A stretch of DNA of 41,823 bases from Acrocarpospora macrocephala (GCF_009687865.1 NZ_BLAE01000089.1:1-41823); one strand, 5' to 3'. Shown: positions 10,708-18,283, counted from the first letter of the stretch. The notes: generated from the sequence alone by a model not told the origin. Program-made: numbers and translations.

Positions 10708-11792
10708 GTCAGCCTGATCCTCGGGTCGATGACTCCGTACAGGAGGTCCACGAGCAGGTTGATGAGGATGTAGACGGCGGCGACGACGATGCTGACGCCC
10801 ATGATGCCGGGCAGGTCCAGGTTGACGGCGCTGCGGTAGGCGTACTGCCCGAGACCCGGCCAGGAGAAGATGTTCTCCACCAGCACCGCGCCGGACAGCA
10901 GGCTGCCGAAGGCGACGCCGGCCACCGTGATGATCGCGACCATCGCGGGGCGCAGCACGTGCCGCAGGATGACCACCCGCTCGGGCAGTCCCTTGGCCCT
11001 GGCCGCGCGGACGTAGTCGTTGCCGAGGATCTCCAGCACGGACGCGCGGGTGAAGCGCATCAGCATCCCCACCGTGTAGACGGCGAGCACGAGGGACGGC
11101 AGCACCAGATGCCCGGCCGCCGACGACAGCACGTCCCACTCACCGGCGAGCGCCGCGTCGATCGTGTAGAAGCCGGTGGCGTACGGCGGCGGGTTCATCC
11201 CCGGGTCCAGGCGACCGCCCCCCGGCAGCAGGCCGAACTTGAAGAACAGCAGGTAGAACGCGACGAGCGCGACCCAGAAGGTCGGCATCGACACCCCGCC
11301 CAGGCTCACCACGCGGAGCACCTGGTCGGGCCAGCGGTCCCGGTTGACGGCGGCGACGACGCCGAGGGCGACACCCACCAGCAGCGACAGCACGATCGCG
11401 AAGAGCGCGAGTTCGATCGTGGCCGGCACGTATTCGGCGAGGTCCTGCGCCACCGGCCGGTGGCTCTGCTGGGACATCCCGAAGTTGCCCTGGAGCACAT
11501 TGCCGAGGTAGGTCAGGTACTGCACCGGGACCGGCTTGTCCAGGCCGTACTTGGCCCGGAACGCGGCCACCGCCGCCGGGTCGCCGATGGCCCGCTGCCC
11601 GAGATTCGCGGCGGCGGGATCGCCGGGGACCAGCTGGGTCAGCACGAACGCGACCAGCGTGATCCCGACGCACAGCAGCGCCGCGGCCACCAGGCGGCGG
11701 GCGAGGAACCGCGCCAGCGGCAGCCCGCCGGGGCGGGCCGGACGACGCCGGCCCGCCCCGGTGGAACCGCTGGCAGGCTCAGCCGAGTTCAC
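10704..11792 (-). CDS. Dipeptide/oligopeptide ABC importer permease, DppB/OppB type
   Basis: 362 residues. A 25-residue Arg/Pro-rich tail precedes TM1 (RLVAAALLCVGITLVAFVLTQLVPGDPA), the classic DppB N-terminus. It is followed by KYGLDKPVPVQYLTYLGNVLQGNFG and a periplasmic-side loop. The coupling loop is NDYVRAARAKGLPERVVILRHVLRPA, and the C-terminus is LLYGVIDPRIRL. The start lies 14 bases inside the end of the binding-protein gene, so translation is coupled. This is typical of an intact five-gene importer cassette. Confidence 0.94.
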   Translation of the reverse strand: MNSAEPASGSTGAGRRRPARPGGLPLARFLARRLVAAALLCVGITLVAFVLTQLVPGDPAAANLGQRAIGDPAAVAAFRAKYGLDKPVPVQYLTYLGNVLQGNFGMSQQSHRPVAQDLAEYVPATIELALFAIVLSLLVGVALGVVAAVNRDRWPDQVLRVVSLGGVSMPTFWVALVAFYLLFFKFGLLPGGGRLDPGMNPPPYATGFYTIDAALAGEWDVLSSAAGHLVLPSLVLAVYTVGMLMRFTRASVLEILGNDYVRAARAKGLPERVVILRHVLRPAMVAIITVAGVAFGSLLSGAVLVENIFSWPGLGQYAYRSAVNLDLPGIMGVSIVVAAVYILINLLVDLLYGVIDPRIRLT

Positions 11793-13362
11793 GGACGTTG
11801 ACCAGCCAGAGGGCGTTGGACTGCAGGTTCCGCACCGACTTGGAGGCGACCAGGATCTGGGCCGGCTGGATCAGCGGCATGATCGGTCCCGCCTCGTTCA
11901 TCGAGTGCTGGATCTGCTCGTACAGACCGGCCCGCTGGCCGTCGTCGACGGTCGTCGCGGCCTTGGCGCCGAGTTCCTCCAGCGCGGGGGCGGCGCCCTC
12001 GGCCCACCCGGCGCGCAGGCCGACCAGCTGGCCCGGCAGGAAGTTGAGGTAGTTGCTGGGGTCGGGGAAGTCCGGGCCCCACTGCCACAGGCCCATCTCC
12101 TCCGTGCCGCCGCGGTAGGTCTCCAGTGCGGTCTGCACCGACGCGGGCGCCAGCTCCACCGTGATGCCGACCTCCTTCAGGTTGGCCTGCACGCGGGCCG
12201 CGAGGTCGCCGAAGTTGAGCCCGTTGACCTGGACGTCGCTCGGGTAGCTCAGCTTCACGGTCGGGTTCTGCAGGCCGGACGCGGCCAGCGCGGCCTTGGC
12301 CCTGGCGACGTCGCGGACGACGGCGTCGCTGCCCGGCAGGGCGCCCAGGAAGACCGAAGGGACGACGCCGGGCGCCTGCACGGCCCCCTCACCGGCGAGA
12401 TCGACGAGGCTCTGGTAGTCGATCCCATAGCGGACGGCCTCCTGGAACTTGGGGTTCGACGAGGTCTTCGAGATCTCCGGGTTGTTGTTGGTGAACACGA
12501 AGAACACGTTCGGCGAGGCGCCGTTGACCGTCTGCAGCTGGTCGAGGCCCTTCGCCTGTTCGGGCGAGAGGTCGACCGCGATCTGCGACTCGCCCTTCAG
12601 GACGTTGAGCCGCTGCACATTGGCCTGCACGTTGCGGACGACGACCTTGGCGTAGGCCGGCTTGGCGCCCCAGTACTTCTCGTTCACGGTCAGCACGACC
12701 TGGGAGGTGGTGCTGTAGCTGTTGAGGATGTACGGCCCGCTGCCGGCGGACTGGGAGTTGAGGAAGCTCTCCGCCGTGTCGGCCTTGTCGGCCCCGACAG
12801 CGTCGCTGGCCCCGTTCTTCTTGGCCACGGTGGAGTTGAGGATGCCCAGCGCGGGGTTGGGCAGGATGAAGGGAACGGCCGTGTTCGGCTTCGCACTGGT
12901 GACGACCACGGTGGCCGGGTCCGGGGCGGCGACCGTGAGGCCGTCCATGAGGAACGACGGGTTGCCCTTCACGTTCTTCACCCGGTTGAGCGAGAAGACG
13001 ACGTCGGCCGAGGTGACGGGCGAGCCGTCGGAGAACTTCGCGTCGGTGCGGAGCTTGAACGTGAAGGTCTTGCCGTCGGGGGCCGCGGTGTAGGACTCCG
13101 CGAGCGCCGGGACCGGCTTGGTCACGTCGCCGCCCTTGAAGGTGAGCAGCGTGTCGTAGATCGACTCGTCGATGAGCAGCCCGGTCGGCTCGAACATGCG
13201 GGCGGGATCGGCGGTCTTGAGCTGGAACGCGGTGTCGATGACGAGGGTCTTCTCGCCCTGGGAGCTGGTCGCGGACGGGGTCGAGCCACCGCCGCCGCAC
13301 GCGGCGAGCAGGCTGGTCAGCGTCAGGACGGCGGCGAGCACACCGGCAGACCGGATCTTCAT
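11779..13362 (-). CDS. ABC importer substrate-binding lipoprotein (SBP family 5)
   Basis: 527 residues from ATG at 13362, with GGAG six bases upstream; a TTG 12 bases earlier would contain the ribosome site and is rejected. The signal peptide ends in the lipobox LAAC (Cys22), followed by GGGGSTP. The mature protein has family-5 features: KTLVIDTAFQLKTADPARMFEPTG, ALAESYTAAPDGKTFTFKLRTDAKFSDGSPVTSADVVFSLNRV, and a C-terminal YEQIQHSMNEAGPIMPLIQPAQ. It should be tethered outside the membrane and deliver a peptide-like ligand to the importer. It is the first gene of the operon, behind a leader of about 185 bases with its own short ORF. Confidence 0.95.
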   Translation of the reverse strand: MKIRSAGVLAAVLTLTSLLAACGGGGSTPSATSSQGEKTLVIDTAFQLKTADPARMFEPTGLLIDESIYDTLLTFKGGDVTKPVPALAESYTAAPDGKTFTFKLRTDAKFSDGSPVTSADVVFSLNRVKNVKGNPSFLMDGLTVAAPDPATVVVTSAKPNTAVPFILPNPALGILNSTVAKKNGASDAVGADKADTAESFLNSQSAGSGPYILNSYSTTSQVVLTVNEKYWGAKPAYAKVVVRNVQANVQRLNVLKGESQIAVDLSPEQAKGLDQLQTVNGASPNVFFVFTNNNPEISKTSSNPKFQEAVRYGIDYQSLVDLAGEGAVQAPGVVPSVFLGALPGSDAVVRDVARAKAALAASGLQNPTVKLSYPSDVQVNGLNFGDLAARVQANLKEVGITVELAPASVQTALETYRGGTEEMGLWQWGPDFPDPSNYLNFLPGQLVGLRAGWAEGAAPALEELGAKAATTVDDGQRAGLYEQIQHSMNEAGPIMPLIQPAQILVASKSVRNLQSNALWLVNVRELG

Positions 13363-13381
13363 GGGGGTCTCCAAGGCCGGA

Positions 13382-13486
13382 CTACGGACGGGATCGCGGA
13401 GCGGTCGCCAGGACCGTCGGGCGCGGACGTTCGGAATAGCGCAGGGGCCCGGCGGGAGGCCGCTCGGGCGGATGGAGTGATGTCAT
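13382..13486 (-). other. Candidate upstream ORF (34 aa, Pro/Arg-rich) in the importer leader
   Basis: An ATG at 13486 preceded by GGAGAG (spacing 2-3) opens a 34-codon frame that ends at TAG, 19 bases before the binding-protein start. The deduced peptide starts MTSLHPPERPPAGPLRYS and holds nine prolines, including two PP pairs. It lies between the predicted transcription start and the first operon gene. It may be a leader peptide whose translation modulates the operon, or a chance frame in GC-rich sequence. Confidence 0.35.
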
Positions 13487-13524
13487 GACTCTCCTGTGGT
13501 GGCGGCGACGTGACCACAACCCGG

Positions 13525-13545
13525 ACGTGCAGCCTTACTGCACGT
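13525..13545. promoter_or_regulatory. Perfect inverted repeat, candidate operator of the importer operon
   Basis: Eight-base arms ACGTGCAG and CTGCACGT flank a 5-base spacer. On the minus strand the site begins about 9 bases after the predicted -10 box, a classic repressor position. The right arm CTGCACGT recurs at 13683-13690, just ahead of the divergent XRE-cupin gene, which is the obvious candidate binder. Confidence 0.55.
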
Positions 13546-13554
13546 TGAGCGGGC

Positions 13555-13584
13555 ACGTTAGGCCGTCCGGCGGGACCGCGTCAA
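13555..13584 (-). promoter_or_regulatory. Housekeeping-type promoter of the importer operon
   Basis: On the minus strand TTGACG (13584-13579) is followed after 18 bases by TAACGT (13560-13555), matching -35/-10 elements of the primary sigma factor. Transcription would start near 13548, giving a leader of about 185 bases before the binding-protein ATG. Confidence 0.5.
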
Positions 13585-13720
13585 TACCCCTGATCGCGTC
13601 CGGAGCACGATTGACCTGCTCACGGCACTGGTTGACGGGAAACACGGCCCCCCTTACGGTGCATGGCACGCGTGTAGTTAACCTGCACGTGACAGAGCGA
13701 TGGTAGGAAGGACGACGTGG

Positions 13721-14257
13721 GTGATCGGAGACCGCTTGCACGAGCTGCGCACCGCGCGGGGGATGAGTTTGCGTGTCCTGGCCCAGCAGGCAGGGGTGTC
13801 TCCGACGCTGCTCAGCCAGATCGAGCGCGGCGTCACCGAGCCCAGCCTGGCGACCCTCCGCCGGCTGGCCGGCGTCTTCGGCGAGTCCATCGCCTCGCTG
13901 TTCGAGGACCCCGCCGCTCCTTCGGTGTGGCTCAGCCGGCCCGGTGAGCGGACGACCCTCGGCGCGCCCAACGGGCAGATCCGCTACGAACGGCTCACCC
14001 CCGGCAACGGGCAGCTCGAGGTGCTGCACGCGGTCCTCGCCCCCGGTGAGGTCTCCAGCGAGGAGCTGTGGAGCCACCCGTCGATGGAGTGCGTCTACGT
14101 GGTCGGCGGAACGCTGACCGTCGAATTCGAGCGCACTACCTACACCGTCGTCGCGGGCGAGAGCATCACGCTCGACTCCACCCGGCCGCACCGCTACCTG
14201 AACAGCTCCGACGCGCCCGCGGAGATCGTCCTCGCCATCAACCCGCCGACGCCCTGA
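13721..14257 (+). CDS. XRE-family regulator with cupin sensor domain
   Basis: 178 residues from GTG at 13721, preceded by AGGAAGGA at a spacing of about 8-9. An in-frame ATG at 13700 has no ribosome site and is the alternative. Residues about 1-60 are an HTH_3 domain (IGDRLHELRTARGMSLRVLAQQAGVS, SQIERGVTEPSLATLRRLAG). Residues about 100-175 are a cupin_2 barrel (HPSMECVYVVGGTLTVEF ... AGESITLDSTRPHRYLN). Such regulators sense a small ligand through the cupin and control adjacent catabolic genes. It is divergent from the importer operon, with a palindrome and a half-site between, so it is the likely regulator of both transcripts. Confidence 0.92.
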   Translation: MIGDRLHELRTARGMSLRVLAQQAGVSPTLLSQIERGVTEPSLATLRRLAGVFGESIASLFEDPAAPSVWLSRPGERTTLGAPNGQIRYERLTPGNGQLEVLHAVLAPGEVSSEELWSHPSMECVYVVGGTLTVEFERTTYTVVAGESITLDSTRPHRYLNSSDAPAEIVLAINPPTP

Positions 14258-14284
14258 GCGCCGGTCGCGACAGAAGGAACCGGC

Positions 14285-14611
14285 ATGGAGGACAACCACG
14301 GCGACATGGAACTCTACGATCTGCGGGTCAGCGTCGACCGCATCGAGGGCCGGTCGGTCTGCGGCATGGAAACGGGCGACTACTTCGAGCTGACCGAGAG
14401 CGCCCACCTGCGCCTCCCCGAGGGGCGCCACTTCTGCGTCTACGCGCTGGCCGCCGTGCTGCCGTTCCTGGCCGCCAAGCAGCGTGACCTGGCCTCGGGA
14501 GACTGGCTGGCGCAGGACTCCCACTTCGCCTGCCCCGACCCCGAGGAGCGGCTGATCATGCGGGTGGAACGCACCTGCCGACGTCGGCTGAACTCCGCCG
14601 ACCTGACCTGA
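14285..14611 (+). CDS. TIGR04076 family protein
   Basis: 108 residues. The core from ELYDLRVSVDRIEGRSVCG through GDYFELTESAHLRLPEG, CVYALAAVLPFLAAKQR and DSHFACPDPEERLIMRVER matches the TIGR04076 small-protein family as I know it, with its conserved Cys near CPDP. The function of the family is not established; members often sit beside redox or catabolic enzymes. AGAAGGAA lies upstream of the ATG. The gene follows the XRE-cupin gene by 27 bases and precedes the second LLM gene by 22 bases, so the three form one transcript. Confidence 0.8.
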   Translation: MEDNHGDMELYDLRVSVDRIEGRSVCGMETGDYFELTESAHLRLPEGRHFCVYALAAVLPFLAAKQRDLASGDWLAQDSHFACPDPEERLIMRVERTCRRRLNSADLT

Positions 14612-14633
14612 CGCGCGCGAGGAGAGGTCTGCC

Positions 14634-15662
14634 GTGACCGCCGTGGAGATCGGGCTCGGGCTGCAGGGCGACAAGCGACCCGGCGACTACGCGCGGCTGG
14701 CGCGCAGCGCCGAGGAGCACGGCTTCGACGTGCTGACCGTGTTCGGCGACCTGATGTACCAGCCACCGATCTTTCCCCTGCTGGAGATGGCCGGCGTCAC
14801 CGAGCGTGTCCGCCTGGGGACGGCCTGCCTCAACCCCTACTCCATGGCGCCGTACGAGATCGCCGGGCAGGTCGCCGCGCTCGATCTCGCCTCGCGTGGC
14901 CGTGCGTACCTGGGACTGGCCAGGGGGACCTGGCTGGACGCGGTCGGCATCGACCAGCGGCTGCCGCTGACCACCCTGGAGGAGGCGGCGCAGGTCGTCT
15001 ACCGGCTGCTCCGCGGCGACTCCGGAGGATATCCGGGGAAGGTGTTCCGGCTGGCGCCGGGCACCGCGCTGCGGTACGCCGTGCACCGGCCCGACCCACC
15101 GCTGCTGCTGGGTGCCTGGGGCGCCAAGGGGGCGGCCCTGGCCGGGCGGATCGCCGACGAGATCAAGGTGGGCGGCAGCGCCAACCCGGCCATGGTGGCG
15201 GTGATCCGGGACCGGGTGCGGCCTGGCGCGGAGGCCGTCGGCCGGGCCGCTGCGGAGGTCGGCATCGTGCTCGGCGCGGTCACCGTCGTCGACACCGACG
15301 GCGCGGCGGCGCGGAACCGGGCCCGCGCCGAGGTCGCCATGTACCTCGCGGTCGTGGCCGGTCTTGATCCGACCGTCGAGATCCCCGCGGACCTGCTCGC
15401 CCGGGTGAAGGGGCTGGTCGACGCGGGCCACCACGGAGCGGCCGGCCGGCTGGTTCCCGACGACCTGCTCGACCTGTTCGCCTTCTCCGGGACGCCGGAT
15501 CAGGTCGCCGCGCAGGCGCAGGCGCTCATCGACGCCGGGGTGCGCCGGGTCGAGTTCGGCACCCCGCACGGTCTCAGCGACCGGCGCGGGGTGGAACTGC
15601 TCGGGTCGGCGGTGCTGCCGCTGCTGCGCCGGGAGCCGGCTCGCGTCGATCCGTGCGGCTGA
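14634..15662 (+). CDS. LLM class flavin/F420-dependent oxidoreductase
   Basis: 342 residues from GTG at 14634, with GGAGAGG about six bases upstream. Luciferase-like fold: VEIGLGLQGDKRPGDYARLA, EEHGFDVLTVFGDL, RVRLGTACLNPYSMAPYEIAG, RAYLGLARGTWLD, PPLLLGAWGAKGAALAGRIADEIKVGG. It is parallel in length and layout to the LLM enzyme at 4430-5452 but clearly a different paralogue. Both share the NPYS motif after strand 3. It is probably F420-dependent, given similarity to mer-type reductases. It is the third gene of the transcript divergent from the importer, suggesting two sequential or stereo-alternative redox steps on the same imported compound. Confidence 0.9.
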   Translation: MTAVEIGLGLQGDKRPGDYARLARSAEEHGFDVLTVFGDLMYQPPIFPLLEMAGVTERVRLGTACLNPYSMAPYEIAGQVAALDLASRGRAYLGLARGTWLDAVGIDQRLPLTTLEEAAQVVYRLLRGDSGGYPGKVFRLAPGTALRYAVHRPDPPLLLGAWGAKGAALAGRIADEIKVGGSANPAMVAVIRDRVRPGAEAVGRAAAEVGIVLGAVTVVDTDGAAARNRARAEVAMYLAVVAGLDPTVEIPADLLARVKGLVDAGHHGAAGRLVPDDLLDLFAFSGTPDQVAAQAQALIDAGVRRVEFGTPHGLSDRRGVELLGSAVLPLLRREPARVDPCG

Positions 15663-15767
15663 TCAGCAATCCCGCAGCCAAGACCGCAAGAGAGACGGAT
15701 AAACGGGTAGGAACTACCTAAAGAATCACAGATTTCACGGTAGGCGGCACCGCCGAAGGAGATTGTG

Positions 15768-16469
15768 ATGCGCGTCAAGGTTCAGGACGTCATGACCACG
15801 GAGGTGGTGTCGGTACAGGGCAGCACCCCGTTCAAGGATGTGGCCGAGGTTCTGATCGCTCACGGCGTGAGCGCTGTTCCTGTGGTCGACGGCGAAGGCC
15901 ATGTCCTCGGTGTGGTGTCCGAGGCGGACCTGCTGGTCAGGGAGGAGTTCAAGGAGCAGTACTACGGCGAGGGCTACCAGCGGCCGCTGCGCGCCCGGCT
16001 GCGGCGGCGCCTGAGCAAGGGGGGCGCCAGGGTCGGCGAAAGGGTCCACGGCGACATCGCGGCCGGACTGATGACCGCCCCAGCGGTCACGGTCCGGCCG
16101 CACGCCTCGGTGGCGGCGGCGATGCGGCTCATGGCCGGGCACGGCGTCAAGAGACTGTTCGTGGTCGACGAGAAAGGCCGCCTGATCGGCATCGTCAGCC
16201 GCGGTGACCTGCTGAAGGTGTTCCTGCGCTCCGACGCCGACATCGCCGGGGAAGTGCGCGAGGACATCCTTGGTCATTCCCTGTGGGCGGCGACCTCCGA
16301 CGTGCAGGCCGCCGCGGAGCAGGGCGTGGTGACACTGACCGGAACGATGGAACGACGCAGCGACGCCCAGCTCGCGGTCCGCATGACCGAACGGGTCAAC
16401 GGCGTGGTCGACGTGATCGACCACATCACCTGGAGAGTGAACGACGTCCCTGCCTGGAAGGGCCGCTGA
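15768..16469 (+). CDS. CBS-pair and BON domain protein
   Basis: 233 residues from ATG at 15768, with AAGGAG six bases upstream; the GTG just before it is rejected on spacing. CBS1 spans about 5-60 (VQDVMTTEVVSVQGSTPFKDVAEVL ... VLGVVSEADLL). An Arg-rich linker follows. CBS2 spans about 93-150 (MTAPAVTVRPHASVAAAMRLM ... LIGIVSRGDLL), and a BON domain about 163-225 (ILGHSLWAATSDVQAAAEQGVVTLTGTM). CBS pairs bind adenine nucleotides and BON domains bind membranes or ligands. This combination is common near stress and energy genes in Streptosporangiales. A truncated copy of CBS1 follows directly. Confidence 0.93.
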   Translation: MRVKVQDVMTTEVVSVQGSTPFKDVAEVLIAHGVSAVPVVDGEGHVLGVVSEADLLVREEFKEQYYGEGYQRPLRARLRRRLSKGGARVGERVHGDIAAGLMTAPAVTVRPHASVAAAMRLMAGHGVKRLFVVDEKGRLIGIVSRGDLLKVFLRSDADIAGEVREDILGHSLWAATSDVQAAAEQGVVTLTGTMERRSDAQLAVRMTERVNGVVDVIDHITWRVNDVPAWKGR

Positions 16470-16514
16470 CCAGCGAGGTCGCGACCCCGTCCGCGGGCGC
16501 GTCTGGAGGCAGAG

Positions 16515-16661
16515 ATGCGTCATGTCACCGTCAAGGACGTGCTGACCTGGCCGGTGATCTCCGTTGGGGAGAACACCTGTTTCAAGGACATCGCCGGAAC
16601 GCTGGTCACGCACGCGGTGAGCGCCCTACCGGTTCTGGATGACGACGGGGAGGCGTGCTGA
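16515..16661 (+). pseudogene. CBS-domain protein remnant (48 codons)
   Basis: The ATG at 16515 is preceded by GGAGG at a spacing of 6. The peptide MRHVTVKDVLTWPVISVGEN, continuing to SALPVLDDDGEAC, aligns with residues 1-47 of the upstream CBS-BON protein. It ends at TGA exactly where that protein continues with VLGVVSEADLL. Half a CBS motif cannot fold alone, so this is the start of a tandem paralogue whose remainder has been lost. The HAD gene starts three bases after its stop, so the deletion probably joined the two. Confidence 0.75.
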
Positions 16662-16664
16662 CTC

Positions 16665-17429
16665 GTGCCCACTATTGACTTGACCAGGATCAACACGGTC
16701 ATCTTCGACACCGATGGGGTCGTCACCGACACCGCGAGGGTGCACGCCGCCGCGTGGAAACACGTGTTCGACACCTTCATGAGAGGCCGCTCGGAGTCGG
16801 ATGATCGCTGGGCGCCGTTTGATATCCGCGAGGACTATCTGTCCTTCGTCGACGGCCGGCCGCGGCTGGATGGAGTACGGACCTTTCTCGCCTCCCGGGG
16901 AATCACGCTGCCGGAGGGAGAACCGTCGGACCCGCCGGGCGCGCCGACGGTTCACGGCCTGGGGATGGCCAAGGATCAGTTCTTCCTCGGGCAGGTGGAG
17001 CGGGACGGCGTGTCCGCGTTCCCGTCGACCGTGCTGCTCCTTCACGACCTGCGGCATCGCGGGTGCCGTACCGCGGTGGTATCGGCCAGCCGGCATTGCC
17101 GGCAGATGGTGCTGGCGGCGGGTGTGGTGCACCTGTTCGACGTGCTGGTCGACGGTAATGACATGGCTCGGCGCAAGCTGCCCGGCAAGCCCGATCCTGC
17201 GCTCTTCCTGGAGGCGGCGGCACGTCTCGGTGCCCCTCCGGGCAAGACCGCGATCATCGAGGACGCGCTGCCCGGCGTCGAGGCGGGACGACGGGGCGGA
17301 TTCGGATTGGTCATCGCCGTCGACCGCACCGGGCAGGGCGGCGCGCTCGCCGAGCGCGGAGCGGACATCGTGGTCACCGACCTAGCCGAGCTCGCGATCA
17401 GCGGTCGCGTTCCGGCTGACGCCAGATGA
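16665..17429 (+). CDS. HAD superfamily hydrolase, beta-phosphoglucomutase family
   Basis: 254 residues from GTG at 16665. HAD motif I is VIFDTDGVVTDT (nucleophile Asp, with acid/base Asp two later), motif II is VVSAS, motif III is the Lys in KLPGKPDPALF, and motif IV is AIIEDALPGVEAG. The cap domain between motifs I and II is the C1 type of beta-phosphoglucomutases. Such genes usually sit just before a GH65 disaccharide phosphorylase, converting the beta-glucose 1-phosphate it releases to glucose 6-phosphate. Here the stop overlaps (ATGA) what remains of a GH65 start, so the partner is gone. The ribosome site GGGGAGG is 11 bases from the GTG, which is rather far. Confidence 0.9.
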   Translation: MPTIDLTRINTVIFDTDGVVTDTARVHAAAWKHVFDTFMRGRSESDDRWAPFDIREDYLSFVDGRPRLDGVRTFLASRGITLPEGEPSDPPGAPTVHGLGMAKDQFFLGQVERDGVSAFPSTVLLLHDLRHRGCRTAVVSASRHCRQMVLAAGVVHLFDVLVDGNDMARRKLPGKPDPALFLEAAARLGAPPGKTAIIEDALPGVEAGRRGGFGLVIAVDRTGQGGALAERGADIVVTDLAELAISGRVPADAR

Positions 17430-17509
17430 ACCCCTGGAAGCTCGTCTTCGACGGTTTCGACCCAGCCGCGGAAGGTCTTCGCGAGGCCCTGTGCGCGCTG
17501 GGCAACGGG
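17426..17509 (+). pseudogene. GH65 glycoside phosphorylase, N-terminal remnant
   Basis: The ATG overlaps the HAD stop (ATGA). The first 28 codons read MNPWKLVFDGFDPAAEGLRE and then ALCALGNG, closely matching the start of GH65 trehalose/maltose/kojibiose phosphorylases (WxLVYDGFDPxxEGLREALCTLGNG). The expected YFATRG continuation is absent and the following sequence is unrelated. Only about 3 percent of an 800-residue enzyme survives. On the opposite strand, 17500-17575 reads HAGTRLTEAAYRSQPKPEIA, possibly the tail of another lost gene that I do not recognise. Confidence 0.75.
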
Positions 17510-17576
17510 GCCCTTGGCGATCTCCGGCTTGGGCTGCGACCGGTAGGCCGCTTCAGTCAGGCGGGTGCCGGCATGC

Positions 17577-17610
17577 GCTGGGGCCCGCACCCGAAGGCGC
17601 GGGCCCCAGC
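17577..17610 (-). terminator. Strong hairpin terminator of the cold-shock gene
   Basis: Perfect 12-base arms GCTGGGGCCCGC and GCGGGCCCCAGC with a 10-base loop lie 18 bases after the csp stop. There is no U-run, as usual for actinomycete terminators. Confidence 0.8.
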
Positions 17611-17627
17611 TACGTCGTGCTTCAGCG

Positions 17628-17831
17628 TCAGGCGGGGACGATGTTCTCCGCCTGCGGCCCCTTCTGGCCTTGCGTGACGTCGAAGCTCACCTTCTGGCCT
17701 TCCTGGAGCTCGCGGAAGCCCTGGGCGGCGATGTTCGAGTAGTGGGCGAAGACGTCAGCGCCGCCGCCGTCCTGCTCGATGAAGCCGAAACCCTTTTCCG
17801 CGTTGAACCACTTCACGGTGCCAGTAGCCAT
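17628..17831 (-). CDS. CspA-family cold-shock protein
   Basis: 67 residues, the normal length. The RNP1 motif is KGFGFIEQ and the RNP2-equivalent is DVFAHYSNI within a single OB-fold: [18 protein letters not shown] ... [20 protein letters not shown]. The ATG at 17831 has GAAGGAG at a spacing of about 7. It binds single-stranded RNA/DNA and acts as an RNA chaperone in the cytoplasm. A hairpin with a U-run lies about 100 bases upstream in the leader, and a GC-rich terminator follows. Confidence 0.97.
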   Translation of the reverse strand: MATGTVKWFNAEKGFGFIEQDGGGADVFAHYSNIAAQGFRELQEGQKVSFDVTQGQKGPQAENIVPA

Positions 17832-17925
17832 ATTGCATCTCCTTCGGGGCTGTGCCCGGGAAGGCTCGCACTGTGCAAGCCTCGCGTCGCCGCGTTGATT
17901 ACCCCGTCCGGAAAGCACCGGCAGC

Positions 17926-17966
17926 AAAAAAGTGCCACCAACAGCGCAGAATGCTGGTGGGGGCAC
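17926..17966 (-). terminator. Hairpin plus six-T run upstream of the cold-shock gene
   Basis: On the minus strand AGTGCC, a three-C bulge and ACCA pair with TGGT and GGCACT across a loop, followed at once by TTTTTT (17931-17926). This is one of very few U-run terminators in the window. It either ends a transcript from upstream or acts as an attenuator/thermosensitive switch in the csp leader, 95 bases before the ATG. Confidence 0.55.
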
Positions 17967-18009
17967 TTGAAGTCTTTGGGAACCACAACCGCAACTGAAA
18001 TCGACAGTA

Positions 18010-18283
18010 TCACGGAGCGCGCAGCGCTCGTAACGGCGGTGCGGCGACGGCCGCCGGGGCGGCGTCGGCTGTGCGACGCAGCGCTGGGCCAGGTCGCGCT
18101 GGAACTCGGCGCACTCGGGTTGTCGCTCCCCGCGTGATTCCCGACATGCACGAAGGTGACGCTGTCGGCGAGACGGTAGGCGGTGTACCGGAAGTCACTC
18201 GGCCCGATCTTGGCGAGCGCGGTGAAGAACACCGTCCATGCCGCCCAGTCGCTCGAACTGCGGCACGCCAGGAATGCCGGCAT
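18010..18283 (-). pseudogene. Decayed small alpha-beta barrel (monooxygenase-like) protein
   Basis: One minus frame reads [20 protein letters not shown] and on to [15 protein letters not shown]. Near 18112 the similarity continues in another frame as [15 protein letters not shown]. Together they resemble an unnamed actinobacterial family of about 100 residues with the dimeric alpha-beta barrel pattern (FRYxxxRLxDGVTFVHV ... FQRDxxxRC). The N-terminal strand is missing, the C-terminus is scrambled and the frame is broken, so it is not functional. The rest of 17967-18570 holds no credible gene. The last 250 bases are A/T-richer and probably contain the promoter of the next gene. Confidence 0.5.

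Noticed and set aside
11536-13488. 650-codon plus-strand frame opposite the binding protein and permease
   Set aside because: Shadow of two confidently identified importer genes, with no motif and no ribosome site.
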